DNA of 32,515 nt from IMG/VR virus record IMGVR_UViG_3300020416_000034, positions 1 to 32,515 of that record; one strand, 5' to 3'. The DNA is from a virus. Below are positions 1-7,900 of this stretch, in pieces. The position numbers were made by a program, and so were the translations under genes. A model generated the notes under the pieces. That model was not told where the DNA came from. It did no database searches and saw only the letters and a list, made by a program, of their open reading frames with translations. Every line of letters begins with the position of its first letter. Position 1 is the first letter of the stretch.

Positions 1-82
1 AGTAATATCTGTGGAAAAGGTATCAAATAGTGTGGAAATTGTGTTGATAAATGTTAGTTTCTTTAGTGATCTAAGCGAGTCG

Positions 83-111
83 ATTATAACACGAACTCGC
101 AAATATTACAA
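83..111 (-). promoter_or_regulatory. Possible leftward sigma70-type promoter
   Basis: Read on the minus strand, positions 83-91 give TGTTATAAT, an extended -10 element, and 106-111 give TTGTAA (4 of 6 matches to TTGACA) with a 17-nt spacer. A transcript would start near 76 and leave the window to the left. The same extended -10 form occurs in the rightward promoters nearby, which is the main reason for listing it. In AT-rich DNA such a match can be chance, and no leftward gene is visible here. Confidence 0.25.
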
Positions 112-202
112 GCCCCTCGATAATATTTTATGGGTATAATAACAAACCAGTTCATAACAAACTAGAACCGACAGTTTAGGTTCGATTTGTAACACTTTGG
201 TT

Positions 203-210
203 TATAAATA
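203..210 (+). promoter_or_regulatory. Late promoter box TATAAATA
   Basis: An exact match to the T4 late promoter consensus TATAAATA lies in non-coding DNA 72 nt upstream of the small gene at 283. In T4 this box is read by host polymerase carrying gp55 with gp33 and the sliding clamp; that this phage does the same is inference. It sits directly before a sigma70-type promoter, so the gene at 283 may have both an early and a late start. Confidence 0.5.
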
Positions 211-232
211 TACTATCAGTTATTGACAGTAT
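210..232 (+). other. Short inverted repeat between late and early promoter elements
   Basis: ATACTATC (210-217) can pair with GACAGTAT (225-232) with one A-C mismatch around a 7-nt loop. It starts at the last base of the late box and its right arm contains the -35 element of the next promoter (223-228). It could be an operator or the 5' end hairpin of a late transcript, or have no function. Confidence 0.3.
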
Positions 233-251
233 CTCTCAGGTATGTTATAGT
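223..251 (+). promoter_or_regulatory. Sigma70-type promoter, extended -10
   Basis: TTGACA at 223-228 and TATAGT at 246-251 are separated by 17 nt, and TG at 243-244 makes an extended -10 (TGTTATAGT). The predicted start near 258 gives a leader of about 25 nt before the ATG at 283. It fits an early gene read by unmodified host polymerase. Confidence 0.6.
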
Positions 252-282
252 AACTAAGTAACACTTACAGCGGGCTAATTCC

Positions 283-456
283 ATGTCAGTTCTTTACAAT
301 CAAGCGGAGAAGAGTAAGTATAGAATAACATTAGAATTAGAGACACTAAGTGACTTTAATCCACACGATATTTCATGGGAGAAAGTATTTGAATTACAAG
401 ACAATGAGTGCTGTAAAAGTATTATCGAAGACATGAGTAATCCTGTCAGTTGGTAA
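283..456 (+). CDS. Small hypothetical protein, 57 aa
   Basis: This short frame runs from ATG at 283 to TAA at 454-456. The product begins MSVLYNQAEKSKYRI and carries an acidic, helical middle with the segment FNPHDISWEKVFEL, of a kind I associate with tiny cyanophage proteins, though I cannot name a family. It has two adjacent cysteines (residues 43-44), no signal peptide and no membrane segment, so it should be a soluble cytoplasmic protein. A good promoter ends about 30 nt upstream; no clear ribosome binding site is seen. Function is unknown; an early host-interaction role is only a guess from its promoter. Confidence 0.65.
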   Translation: MSVLYNQAEKSKYRITLELETLSDFNPHDISWEKVFELQDNECCKSIIEDMSNPVSW

Positions 457-549
457 TTACTTAAGGTCTGACAATTTACTCTGCATTCTTATTACTTAAG
501 GAATACACAGTTGTTATCACTTAGCAGCCTGCAGTTTGTGCTTCTTAAG
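456..549 (+). repeat. Three CTTAAG palindromes, two in an 11-bp direct repeat
   Basis: ATTACTTAAGG occurs at 456-466 and again at 491-501. A third CTTAAG palindrome is at 544-549, where CTTAAGTA (544-551) can pair with TACTTAAG (493-500). A second inverted pair overlaps: ACACAGTTGT (505-514) against ACAAACTGTGT (554-564, one bulge). These lie just upstream of the promoter at 575-604, as operator sites would. Confidence 0.4.
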
Positions 550-574
550 TATTACAAACTGTGTGTGGGCATTG

Positions 575-604
575 TTGACACTTATGGCACGAATATGCTA
601 TAAT
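575..604 (+). promoter_or_regulatory. Strong sigma70-type promoter, extended -10
   Basis: Perfect TTGACA (575-580) and perfect TATAAT (599-604) are spaced 18 nt apart, with TGC before the -10 giving an extended -10 element. The expected start is near 611. The nearest supported downstream gene begins only at 832. Confidence 0.75.
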
Positions 605-746
605 TGTTATATGCGTATTGGCAGTAATTGCGGTTGTTGGTTGATGCCGTGCCGTGGGGCGTTGCCGTTTATAAAAAAGATAGAGACCCTAACCTACAGA
701 GGTGACAATTCGAGATGTATATATAAAAATCGCCAAAAATTTTCCG

Positions 747-778
747 AGGTAAAAAACCCTTTGTCTACCTTTTTACCT
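747..778 (+). other. Perfect 9-bp stem-loop in the leader region
   Basis: AGGTAAAAA (747-755) pairs exactly with TTTTTACCT (770-778) around a 14-nt loop. The U-run is inside the stem and not after it, so it does not look like an ordinary intrinsic terminator. It sits about 55 nt before the ATG at 832 and could be part of a folded leader or small RNA. Confidence 0.4.
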
Positions 779-780
779 AC

Positions 781-809
781 TTGCAATTATGTTGAAATTG
801 ATATATAAT
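781..809 (+). promoter_or_regulatory. Weak sigma70-type promoter close to the gene at 832
   Basis: TTGCAA (781-786, 4 of 6 to consensus) and TATAAT (804-809) are 17 nt apart. It would start transcription near 816, leaving a leader of about 16 nt. If used, the gene at 832 does not need the upstream promoter at 575-604. Confidence 0.3.
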
Positions 810-831
810 AAGTGAAGGACAACGACGACTT

Positions 832-1062
832 ATGTACGACGAAACGACCTATCACATCTATGCACAAGATAGATGTCTTTATGCCAATCTCCCTGAAGAA
901 GAATTTGAATGTACATGGGAGATGTTAAAAGTAATGGTCGGATTGTTAAAAACAGATTATACAGAACAAGATTTATCATATATTAAACTCGGAGCAAAAT
1001 GCGGCGTTGGTGGGCCAGGTAGGGTTATCCCTCAGCCAATGTGGGAAGAAGATTCATATTGA
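832..1062 (+). CDS. Conserved small cyanophage-type protein, 76 aa
   Basis: The product is an acidic soluble protein with YHIYAQDRCLYANLPEEEF near the start, then TWEMLKVMVGLLKTDY, and a C-terminal tail ending in SY. I recognise this layout (YHIYAxDxCL, then EEEF, then MVGLLKTxY) as a small hypothetical protein that recurs in T4-like cyanophages; its function is not known. The ATG at 832 follows a GAAGGA ribosome binding site at 814-819, spaced 12 nt. There is no membrane segment or known domain. The promoter for the glycosyltransferase-like gene begins inside its stop codon region (TTGACA at 1059-1064), so expression of the two genes may be separate. Confidence 0.8.
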   Translation: MYDETTYHIYAQDRCLYANLPEEEFECTWEMLKVMVGLLKTDYTEQDLSYIKLGAKCGVGGPGRVIPQPMWEEDSY

Positions 1063-1088
1063 CAACATATATAAAAAGATGTTATAAT
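1059..1088 (+). promoter_or_regulatory. Strong sigma70-type promoter, extended -10
   Basis: Perfect TTGACA (1059-1064) and perfect TATAAT (1083-1088) lie 18 nt apart, with TGT before the -10 giving an extended element. The -35 box overlaps the stop codon of the preceding gene. The start near 1095 leaves about an 18-nt leader before the ATG at 1113, and could also serve the two small genes at 1895 and 2050. Confidence 0.75.
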
Positions 1089-1112
1089 TGAGATGAAATT
1101 TCAATCAACGCT

Positions 1113-1889
1113 ATGGCAAAAGGATTTACGGTAAAAACTGTACCACCGAAGAAAAGCAAACAACCAGATTGGGATATACCAGCTATTAAAGAAAGATGGA
1201 AAGGAAAGAAGATAGTATTTTGTCTTCCAGGTAGAGGAACTTCTTACATCTTTTTAAAGAACTTTGTACAACTGTGCTTTGATATGGTACAGAATGGAAT
1301 GAGTATTCAGATTAGTCAGGATTACTCTTCTATGGTAAACTTTGCACGTTGTAAAGTATTAGGTGCAAATGTTCTTCGTGGGCCTAATCAAGTACCTTGG
1401 GATGGTAAACTAGAATACGACTATCAGTTATGGATTGACTCGGATATTGTCTTTGATACTAACAAGTTCTGGCAATTATGTGACCTTGCATTACCTGCTG
1501 AAGATGAGGAACGTCCTATATCTGCTGGTTGGTATGCTACAGAGGATGGGCAAACTACATCTGTCGCTCATTGGTTAGAAGAAGATGACTTCCGTAAGAA
1601 TGGTGGAGTCATGAATCACGAAACAGTGGAATCGATCAGCAAACGTCGTAAGCCATTCACTGTAGATTACACAGGTTTTGGTTGGGTAATGATTAAGAAC
1701 GGTGTATTTGAAGACGAGAAGATGCCTTACCCTTGGTTCGCACCTAAAATGCAACAGTTTGAGTCTGGAGCAGTACAAGATATGTGCGGAGAAGACGTTA
1801 GTTTCTGTTTAGATGCTATCGATGCAGGTTATGACATCTGGTGCGATCCTAGAATACGTGTTGGTCACGAAAAAACTCGTGTTATCTAA
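1113..1889 (+). CDS. GT-A fold glycosyltransferase-like protein
   Basis: This 258-residue protein looks like a family 2 type glycosyltransferase, which would move a sugar from a nucleotide-sugar donor to an acceptor in the cytoplasm. Visible signs are a basic N-terminal arm (residues 1-32), a beta strand KIVFCLPGRGTSYIFLKN (33-50), SSMVNFARCKVLG (72-84) in the place of the donor-binding segment, a metal-binding DSD (109-111) after YQLWI, a GFGWVMIK strand (188-195), a GED motif (226-228) where a catalytic acid is expected, and a final VGH (250-252). There is no signal peptide or membrane segment. The substrate cannot be told; modification of phage DNA, a virion protein or host surface sugar are all possible. 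It has its own promoter and lies ahead of late baseplate genes. Homologues are often left as hypothetical in cyanophages. Confidence 0.7.
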   Translation: MAKGFTVKTVPPKKSKQPDWDIPAIKERWKGKKIVFCLPGRGTSYIFLKNFVQLCFDMVQNGMSIQISQDYSSMVNFARCKVLGANVLRGPNQVPWDGKLEYDYQLWIDSDIVFDTNKFWQLCDLALPAEDEERPISAGWYATEDGQTTSVAHWLEEDDFRKNGGVMNHETVESISKRRKPFTVDYTGFGWVMIKNGVFEDEKMPYPWFAPKMQQFESGAVQDMCGEDVSFCLDAIDAGYDIWCDPRIRVGHEKTRVI

Positions 1890-1894
1890 CGAAC

Positions 1895-2047
1895 GTGTCT
1901 CGTAAAAAGTACCAAATTGTCCATCAGGGACAAATAATTCATAAAAATCTGAGTATTGAGGAGTGTGCTCAGATTTTAGATGAGTTATCAACTGATTTTT
2001 ACGAAAATAATCTTGATCCTAATGAACTAAAAGTGGAGGAAACCTAA
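1895..2047 (+). CDS. Small conserved phage protein, 50 aa, GTG start
   Basis: A GTG at 1895, five nucleotides after the stop of the glycosyltransferase-like gene, opens a 50-residue frame ending TAA at 2045-2047. It starts (M)SRKKYQIVHQGQIIHKNL and continues with IEECAQILDELSTDFYEN, then an acidic tail ending VEET. The short beta-hairpin-like start followed by an amphipathic helix resembles a small protein I have met in cyanophages, function unknown. GTG is chosen because the conserved part starts right there and no in-frame ATG precedes it closely. The final codons hold the GGAGG ribosome binding site of the next gene. Confidence 0.7.
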   Translation: MSRKKYQIVHQGQIIHKNLSIEECAQILDELSTDFYENNLDPNELKVEET

Positions 2048-2049
2048 AA

Positions 2050-2190
2050 ATGCCCATGAGAAGTGCTATCGGAGGCGAAATTGTCGAAGCCGTACCGAAA
2101 AAAACTCGTCAAGGAAGAGGAAAACACACCAAATATGCCGCTTCCTCTCGAAATAAAGCAAAAAAACGTACCAGAGGTCAAGGCAAATAA
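2050..2190 (+). CDS. Very small basic protein, 46 aa
   Basis: This 46-residue product starts MPMRSAIGGEIVEAVPKKTR and is strongly basic after residue 17, with a lysine/arginine-rich tail (RNKAKKRTRGQGK). I recognise the IGGEI...VPKKTRQGxGKHTKYAATSRNKA pattern from small cyanophage genes next to gp25; no function is assigned. Its charge suggests binding to nucleic acid or to an acidic protein. The ATG at 2050 follows GTGGAGGAAACC, giving GGAGG at about 10 nt; an ATG at 2056 is possible but spaced too far. It overlaps nothing and is followed by a 49-nt gap holding a late-type promoter box. Confidence 0.75.
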   Translation: MPMRSAIGGEIVEAVPKKTRQGRGKHTKYAASSRNKAKKRTRGQGK

Positions 2191-2210
2191 AAAAGTGAGT
2201 GGATAAGGTG

Positions 2211-2217
2211 CTAAATA
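2211..2217 (+). promoter_or_regulatory. Late-promoter-like box CTAAATA before gp25
   Basis: CTAAATA lies 22 nt upstream of the gp25 start codon. The same heptamer stands 22 nt before gp13 and 21 nt before gp15, so the spacing is conserved within this window. It differs from T4 TATAAATA at one position of the core (C for A). Confidence 0.5.
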
Positions 2218-2239
2218 AAGTTATATTTGCTAAGTAATA

Positions 2240-2641
2240 GTGCCTGTCCAACGTATAAGTAAGTCATTTAAGGACATTAGTATGTCTTTTCAGGTTAATC
2301 CGTTAACCAATGACCTTATTGCGATTAAAAATACAACAGCTATTGCTCGTTCTCTAAGGAATTTGGTTCTTACCACTCCTGGAGAACGTTTTTTTAATGA
2401 AAGCTTGGGATCACAAGTCAATAATCTCTTATTTGAGAACGTTGATGACATTACAGCGATGTCTGTAAGGTCAGAAATCATTAATGTTATCGAAAATTAT
2501 GAACCAAGAGTTAAATTAATCAGAGTTAGCGTTAATGCTAACATTGATGACTATAATATGGATGTAATAATTGTTTATGAAGTCGTTGGAATTGATATTC
2601 CACCCCAAGAATTGTCATTTGTGCTAATACCAACAAGATAA
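2240..2641 (+). CDS. 25: Baseplate wedge protein gp25
   Basis: This 133-residue protein matches T4 gp25 (132 residues), the wedge component at the inner baseplate that contacts the sheath and belongs to the GPW_gp25 family. Seen in the sequence are TTPGERFFNESLGSQVNNLLFE (the family GERxFxPxLG...LFE signature, about residues 48-69), then IRSEI-like and NYEPRVKLIRVSV segments and a C-terminal LSFVLIPTR. The start is GTG at 2240, chosen because MPVQRISKSFKDISMSF is the usual opening in cyanophage gp25; an internal ATG at 2282 would remove it. The stop TAA is directly followed by the ATG of gp6, so the two are translated as a pair. No ribosome binding site is visible. Confidence 0.93.
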   Translation: MPVQRISKSFKDISMSFQVNPLTNDLIAIKNTTAIARSLRNLVLTTPGERFFNESLGSQVNNLLFENVDDITAMSVRSEIINVIENYEPRVKLIRVSVNANIDDYNMDVIIVYEVVGIDIPPQELSFVLIPTR

Positions 2642-4909
2642 ATGCCATTAGTTAACTTTGCTAATCTGGATTTTGACCAGATTAAGGTATCAATAAAAGA
2701 TTATCTCAGGGCCAACTCCAAATTTACGGATTATGACTTTGAGGGATCTAATTTATCCTCGATTATTGATATACTTGCCTATAATACGTATATCACCTCC
2801 TACAATGCCAATATGGTATCGAATGAGGTGTTTCTGGATAGTGCTACATTACGAGAAAATGTAGTTTCCTTGATACAAAATATTGGATATTTACCTAGAT
2901 CACGAAGAGCAGCAAGACTTAATGCGTCATTTTACGTAGATACGTCAGGATATTCATCACAACCTCAAAATATTAAATTACACAAAGGAATAGTATCCAC
3001 AACAACTGCATTTGCAAACGAAAGTTATACCTTCGTATCATTAGACGATATTATAAGACCAGTTAATAATAATAGAGCATTATTCAGTAATATTCAACTT
3101 ATTCAGGGAACTCAAATTACTACTAATTTTACAGTAGATTCTTATGATCCGAATCAACGTTTTATCCTTCCAAATAGTGGAATTGATACAACTACTATTA
3201 GAGTGACAGTAAAACCTTCTAGAAACTCAAATACTAGTAGAGTTTATCATCAAACAGGTGCTGTCACTAGTTGTCATGGACATTATACAACAAATCAAAC
3301 TCTATTTGAAGTAAATAGCGAATCACCTATCTATTGGGTGCAGGAAATAGAAGGAGAAAGGTATGAATTAATCTTTGGAGATGGTATTTTTGGTAAAAAA
3401 CTAGACGCACCAAGTTATATTGAAGTTTCTTATGTTATATGTGATGGAGTAGATGGAAATGGAGTATGTAATGTTAGTTTTAGTGGTACTTTAAGTGATG
3501 GTAGAGCTGCTGGATTAACATTAACCTCTGGTATTTCTCTAATTAACGTGACTACATGCTCACACGGAGGTGCTGAGATTGAAGATATAAACTCTATTAA
3601 GAAATATGGTCCTAGAGTCTATGCATCACAGAACAGAGCAGTTACTGCCGACGATTATGAAGCATTAATTCCTAATGTATTCCCTGAAACTGAGGCTATT
3701 TCTTGTTATGGGGGAGAAGAATTGAGTCCTCCTCGATTTGGAAAGGTTTTTTGTGCTGTAAAACCTGTAAATGGAAATTATTTGTCAAATGCACTCAAAG
3801 AAAACCTTAAAACTACAGTTAGAAAGTATAATGTAGGTGGAATTGACCTAGAATTGACAGATTTAAAATATTTGTACATAGAACCAGACATAAATGCATA
3901 TTATGATTGTAATTTAGGAAAATCTAGAGAAGATATTATAAATGCAATAATAAATGCTATTGCAGAATATAATAGAAGTGGGGATTTAGGTAAATTTGGG
4001 GCAACTTTTAATTTTAGTAAATTCCAATGTATGATTGATGGTGCTGATCCATCTATTACCTCTAATATTACGTCTATAAGGATCAGAAGGGATCTCAGAG
4101 TAGCGTTAAATAGTTTTGCGGAATACGAACTATGTTTTGGAAATTGTATGTTTGTTAAAAACTGCAAAGGCCATAATATTAGAACTACTGGATTCCATGT
4201 TTCGGGGATACAAGGAATGGTGTACCTCTCAGACAAACCAAATGAAGATGATCATTCCAAAGGAACCATGTTCTTGTTTAGATTAATGTCACCAACTCAA
4301 CCCGATATTGTAAAACAAAATGTAGGTACTATTGATTATGAACATGGAGAAATAAAATTATCTCCTATTAATATTGTAGATACTGATGTTTATATTGATT
4401 TTCCTGTGATTGAGTTTGATGCAGTACCTTGTTCTAATAATGTACAGGGGTTACATGATCTCTATTTGCAACTAGGAAATGGTAATGGTGATGATGGAAG
4501 TGGAAATGGAAGTGGTATTGATATAAATGCTGCTTGTGACACTGAAGATCCTGCTGATAACTATGGTGATAATCTTTTAGTTCGTGGTGTACCTCATTTT
4601 GGATGTAGTACCGATGGGGATGTGACTGCAACTACTGAGACAGTTGATAATGCTGATGGTTCTTATACAGTAATAACCACTTCAGCAGGTAGAACAGAGA
4701 CTGTTACATACTATCCTGATGGACGTACAACTATGATGGTTGCTCAAGCAGCTCAGGCAAATGAAGGAGGAGGTACTCCTACTCTGACAGCAGGAACTAC
4801 CGCAACAGCACCAACAATGCCCACTCCGACTGTTGGAGGGGGTACTGGAGGCACTGGAGGCACTGGAGGCGGTGGTGGAATGACTGGAGGCGGTGGTGGT
4901 GGATACTAA
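2642..4909 (+). CDS. 6: Baseplate wedge protein gp6
   Basis: A 755-residue homologue of T4 gp6 (660 residues), which forms the continuous ring of the inner baseplate and is related to the baseplate J family. Visible signs: an N-terminal helical region with TDYDFEGSNLSSIIDILAYN (30-49), LRENVVSLIQNIGYLPRSRRAA (70-91), a domain with YWVQEIEGERYELIFGDGIFGKKL (about 230-253), and VTADDYEALIPNVFP (333-347) followed by FGKVFCAVKP. The last 140 or so residues are an added tail: a stretch with TVTYYPDGRTTM, a Thr/Ala/Pro-rich linker and a poly-glycine end. It starts at the codon after the gp25 stop. The glycine tail is not in T4 gp6 and may be an exposed decoration. Confidence 0.92.
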   Translation: MPLVNFANLDFDQIKVSIKDYLRANSKFTDYDFEGSNLSSIIDILAYNTYITSYNANMVSNEVFLDSATLRENVVSLIQNIGYLPRSRRAARLNASFYVDTSGYSSQPQNIKLHKGIVSTTTAFANESYTFVSLDDIIRPVNNNRALFSNIQLIQGTQITTNFTVDSYDPNQRFILPNSGIDTTTIRVTVKPSRNSNTSRVYHQTGAVTSCHGHYTTNQTLFEVNSESPIYWVQEIEGERYELIFGDGIFGKKLDAPSYIEVSYVICDGVDGNGVCNVSFSGTLSDGRAAGLTLTSGISLINVTTCSHGGAEIEDINSIKKYGPRVYASQNRAVTADDYEALIPNVFPETEAISCYGGEELSPPRFGKVFCAVKPVNGNYLSNALKENLKTTVRKYNVGGIDLELTDLKYLYIEPDINAYYDCNLGKSREDIINAIINAIAEYNRSGDLGKFGATFNFSKFQCMIDGADPSITSNITSIRIRRDLRVALNSFAEYELCFGNCMFVKNCKGHNIRTTGFHVSGIQGMVYLSDKPNEDDHSKGTMFLFRLMSPTQPDIVKQNVGTIDYEHGEIKLSPINIVDTDVYIDFPVIEFDAVPCSNNVQGLHDLYLQLGNGNGDDGSGNGSGIDINAACDTEDPADNYGDNLLVRGVPHFGCSTDGDVTATTETVDNADGSYTVITTSAGRTETVTYYPDGRTTMMVAQAAQANEGGGTPTLTAGTTATAPTMPTPTVGGGTGGTGGTGGGGGMTGGGGGGY
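4838..4906 (+). repeat. Glycine-rich low-complexity repeat at the end of gp6
   Basis: Copies of GGAGGCACT and GGTGGTGGA-type units encode the last 24 or so residues of gp6, ending in runs of five and six glycines before a final tyrosine. Such short tandem units can gain or lose copies by slippage. Confidence 0.7.
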
Positions 4910-4945
4910 CCTTTACATTCTTACTAAGATTAACATATACAAAAA

Positions 4946-7900
4946 ATGATATCAACAGATTTAACCAGAGTTCAAATACAAAGTATAGTTGAGTCTCAAC
5001 TTCCTTCTTTTGTACAAAGTGATTTCCCCTTATTAGGAGAATTCTTACAACAGTATTATGTCTCTCAAGAGGCTCCTACTGCTTCTGCTGATGTTTTACA
5101 AAATATAGATGAATATGTTAAATTAGTTACTTTAACTACTAATTCTGATAGTACTCAATTAAGAATTGATATTAATCAAGCGGCTACTGAAATTCCTGCA
5201 TCTTTTGATTTAAAGGAAGGTATTATTGGTACATATGAATTTCCTGAAAAATTTGGTCTGATTAAAATAGATGAGGAAATCATTTTATATGAAGAAAAAA
5301 CAAGTAATGCCTTTAAAGGGTGTATTAGAGGATTTAGTGGAGTAACGGCTTATAATTCACTTCATAGTGATCAATTAACCTTCTCAGAATCAAATATTCA
5401 ACCCCATACAGTTGGTGCAAAAATAGTAAACTTAAGTGCATTATTATTTGCTAGATTTTTAATTAAAATCAAAGGTTTATATTCTCCTGGTTTTGAAAAT
5501 AGACAATTAGATGATGATTTGAATCAAAGACTTTTTGTTTCTAGGGTAAGAGATTTTTATCAATCAAAAGGAAGTGATGAATCATTTAGAATCCTTTTTG
5601 GGGCTTTATATGGAGAAGATTGTGAAGTATTAAGACCAAGAGAGTTTCTTTTTAGACCATCTGATGCCGATTATAGAATTGGCAAAAATATGGTGGTCGA
5701 ATCTATATCTGGCGATCCTTCAAAACTTTTAAATTGTACTTTATTCCAAGATGCATATCCAAATTATGGAATAACCAAAGCTTTTGCTCCAATTGCCAAT
5801 ATTGAGAAAATAACTGATAATGAAAAAGATTTTTATGAATTTTCAACTGATTATGGATACTCTGCAGATATCTCTTTAAGGGGAAATGTTTATGGAGAAT
5901 TTTCTGCCCATCCTATTACAAAAATAGTAACAAAAGTTTCAAGTGGTTCAAGTGTTATTGACGTAGACTCTACAATTGGGTTTCCTCCATCAGGAGAATT
6001 AGTAACTACTTATGAGTCAGGTATTATAGGTATATTAACATATCGTTCTAAGTCCATAAATCAGTTTTATGGAGTAGGAGTAGCTAATACTAGTATTATT
6101 GGTATAGGTAGCGATGATTCTATAAATTTAAAAGAGAATATTAGATTAAATGTTCATGCATATGCATATGTTGGTGTAGGAACTACAAGTAAAGTAGAAT
6201 TAAGAGTTGGAAATGTTCTTTCTCAACCAATAGTGAGTAGAGATACTTATTATTACGATAAAAATGACGTTGCAAAAGTAGAAAGTTTAGGAATTACTAC
6301 ATCTGGGCCAAAAGTAGATAATTGGTTCTATAATTTAGCTGTTAAGTACGATATAGAATCAGTAACTTTAGTAGATGAATCAGACTTTACCTATAATATT
6401 GTAACTAAGGATAAAAATGATTTAAAAGTTGGGGATAAAGTTGTTATTACCGATCTTCAAGGAAGCACTCAAGATTCTTCAGTTGTAGAACTTACTAGTG
6501 AGTATAGTTTTTCTGTTAAAGGCCAAGGTCGTATAGTTAGTGCTAGTTCTACGGTTGAAAGAAAAATATTAAGAAGTAAAGTTGATGTTAATCTTAAAGA
6601 ATATCAATATGTGAATGATTATCTTGCAGATGTTCAAAATGTATATTTAAAATTTAATAATGATCTTTTGGTTGCATCTTCTTCTATTCCAAATTATCAA
6701 AATGCTCCTTTAGATTTTAATGACAGAAAACTTACCTTAACTGGTAGTTATAATGGAGATACTTTTAGTTTCTTGGATATAGAGGATCATGGTTATTATA
6801 CTGGAGATGCAATTTATTATAATTCCTTTGTTACTGAAAAAGAGGATTTTTTAGGAAACAAAGTTCAAACTACCAGTAAGTTCCCTCAGATGGATCCTGG
6901 AGTTTTCTATGTAAAGAGAGTTAATGCTAACCAATTAAAACTTTCTTCCAGTAGAACTAATATTGATAATGGTCAATTTATTTCAGTATCTGGCATTGTT
7001 ACTTCAAATACTTTAAAACCTTTTGATTTTCAAGGTAAAAAAGTAGATAATCAGTTATTACTGAGAGAAATAAAGTCTCCTAACCCTAAATCTGGTGAGT
7101 TTATAACTGAACCAGGCAATAGAACGGGTATATTAGTTAATGGTGTTGAAATTTTAAATTATAAAGCAAAAGATACTGTTTATTATGGAACTATTGAAAA
7201 AATTGATGTAACTTCTGGAGGAAGGAATTATGATGTTATTAACCCTCCACTTTTACATTTGGAAGATAATGTAGGTTCGGGTGCAACAGGTATATGTGCA
7301 GTTAAAGGTACTTTAAGTGAGATTGCTGTTGAGGATAGTGGATATGATTATACCTCTGATCCTATTGTTACTATAACAGGTGGTAATGGTACAGGTGCTC
7401 AAGCCTTTAGTAATACTATTTTTAAACATCATGATGTTGAATTTAATTCGATTGGTTTAGGTACTAATAGGTCAGATAGGGTTATTTTAGAAGCTGATAC
7501 CATAGGATTTTCTACTTTCCACAAATTTAAAAATGGTGAAAAAGTAGTTTATAAGACAAATGGTGGAGTTGCTGTAGGGGGACTTTCTACTGATTCCATT
7601 TATTATGCACATACAGTAGGTGTCTCTACAATAAAACTCTATACTAATCAAACAGAGGCTATTAAGGCAGGTGTAAATACTGTTTCTTTGACAAGTTTTG
7701 GAGAAGGAGTTCATCAATTCCAAACATTTGAAAAGAAAAGAATTATATCCAGTATTTCAGTTGTAAACAGTGGATCTGGATACGAAAATAAGAAAAGAGT
7801 TATAGTTTCAGATGCAGGAATTAGTAGTTCTCTTAATCAAATATACATTCAAGATCATGGGTATAAATCAGGAGAAATTCTTCAATATTCCTTTACTGGA

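Larger units (their letters stand above)
457..831 (+). other. Gene-poor regulatory stretch; candidate leader or small RNA
   Basis: This 375-bp stretch between two small genes has no convincing coding sequence. It holds CTTAAG repeats, a strong promoter (575-604), a locally GC-rich segment (about 611-670) with three TGCCGT hexamers at 645-650, 650-655 and 663-668, a 9-bp stem-loop at 747-778 and a weak second promoter (781-809). A transcript from the first promoter would start near 611, giving about 220 nt before the next ATG. A 90-codon open frame (536-808, TTG start) spans the promoter itself, is cysteine-rich and resembles nothing I know; I treat it as chance. A stand-alone small RNA or a regulatory 5' leader is possible. 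Confidence 0.45.

Noticed and set aside
75-100. GCGAGT ... ACTCGC inverted repeat as a terminator
   Set aside because: Only a 6-bp stem with a 14-nt loop and no following U-run.
2-139. Open frame on the + strand entering from the left edge, 45 codons ending TAA at 137-139
   Set aside because: It could be the end of an upstream gene, but it has no recognisable sequence, and a 45-codon open stretch is not rare in six frames; the left edge hides any start.
536-808. Open frame of 90 codons starting with TTG
   Set aside because: It spans the strong promoter at 575-604, is rich in cysteine with no recognisable pattern, has no ribosome binding site at TTG, and alternative ATG starts lie in or right at the promoter start site.
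611-831. tRNA or known riboswitch in the gene-poor stretch
   Set aside because: No cloverleaf, no T-arm GTTCxA signature in place and no riboswitch core I recognise.
4434-4631. Antisense histidine-rich open frame
   Set aside because: It is the complement of the Gly/Asn/Asp-rich linker of gp6; the His runs follow from that codon pattern.
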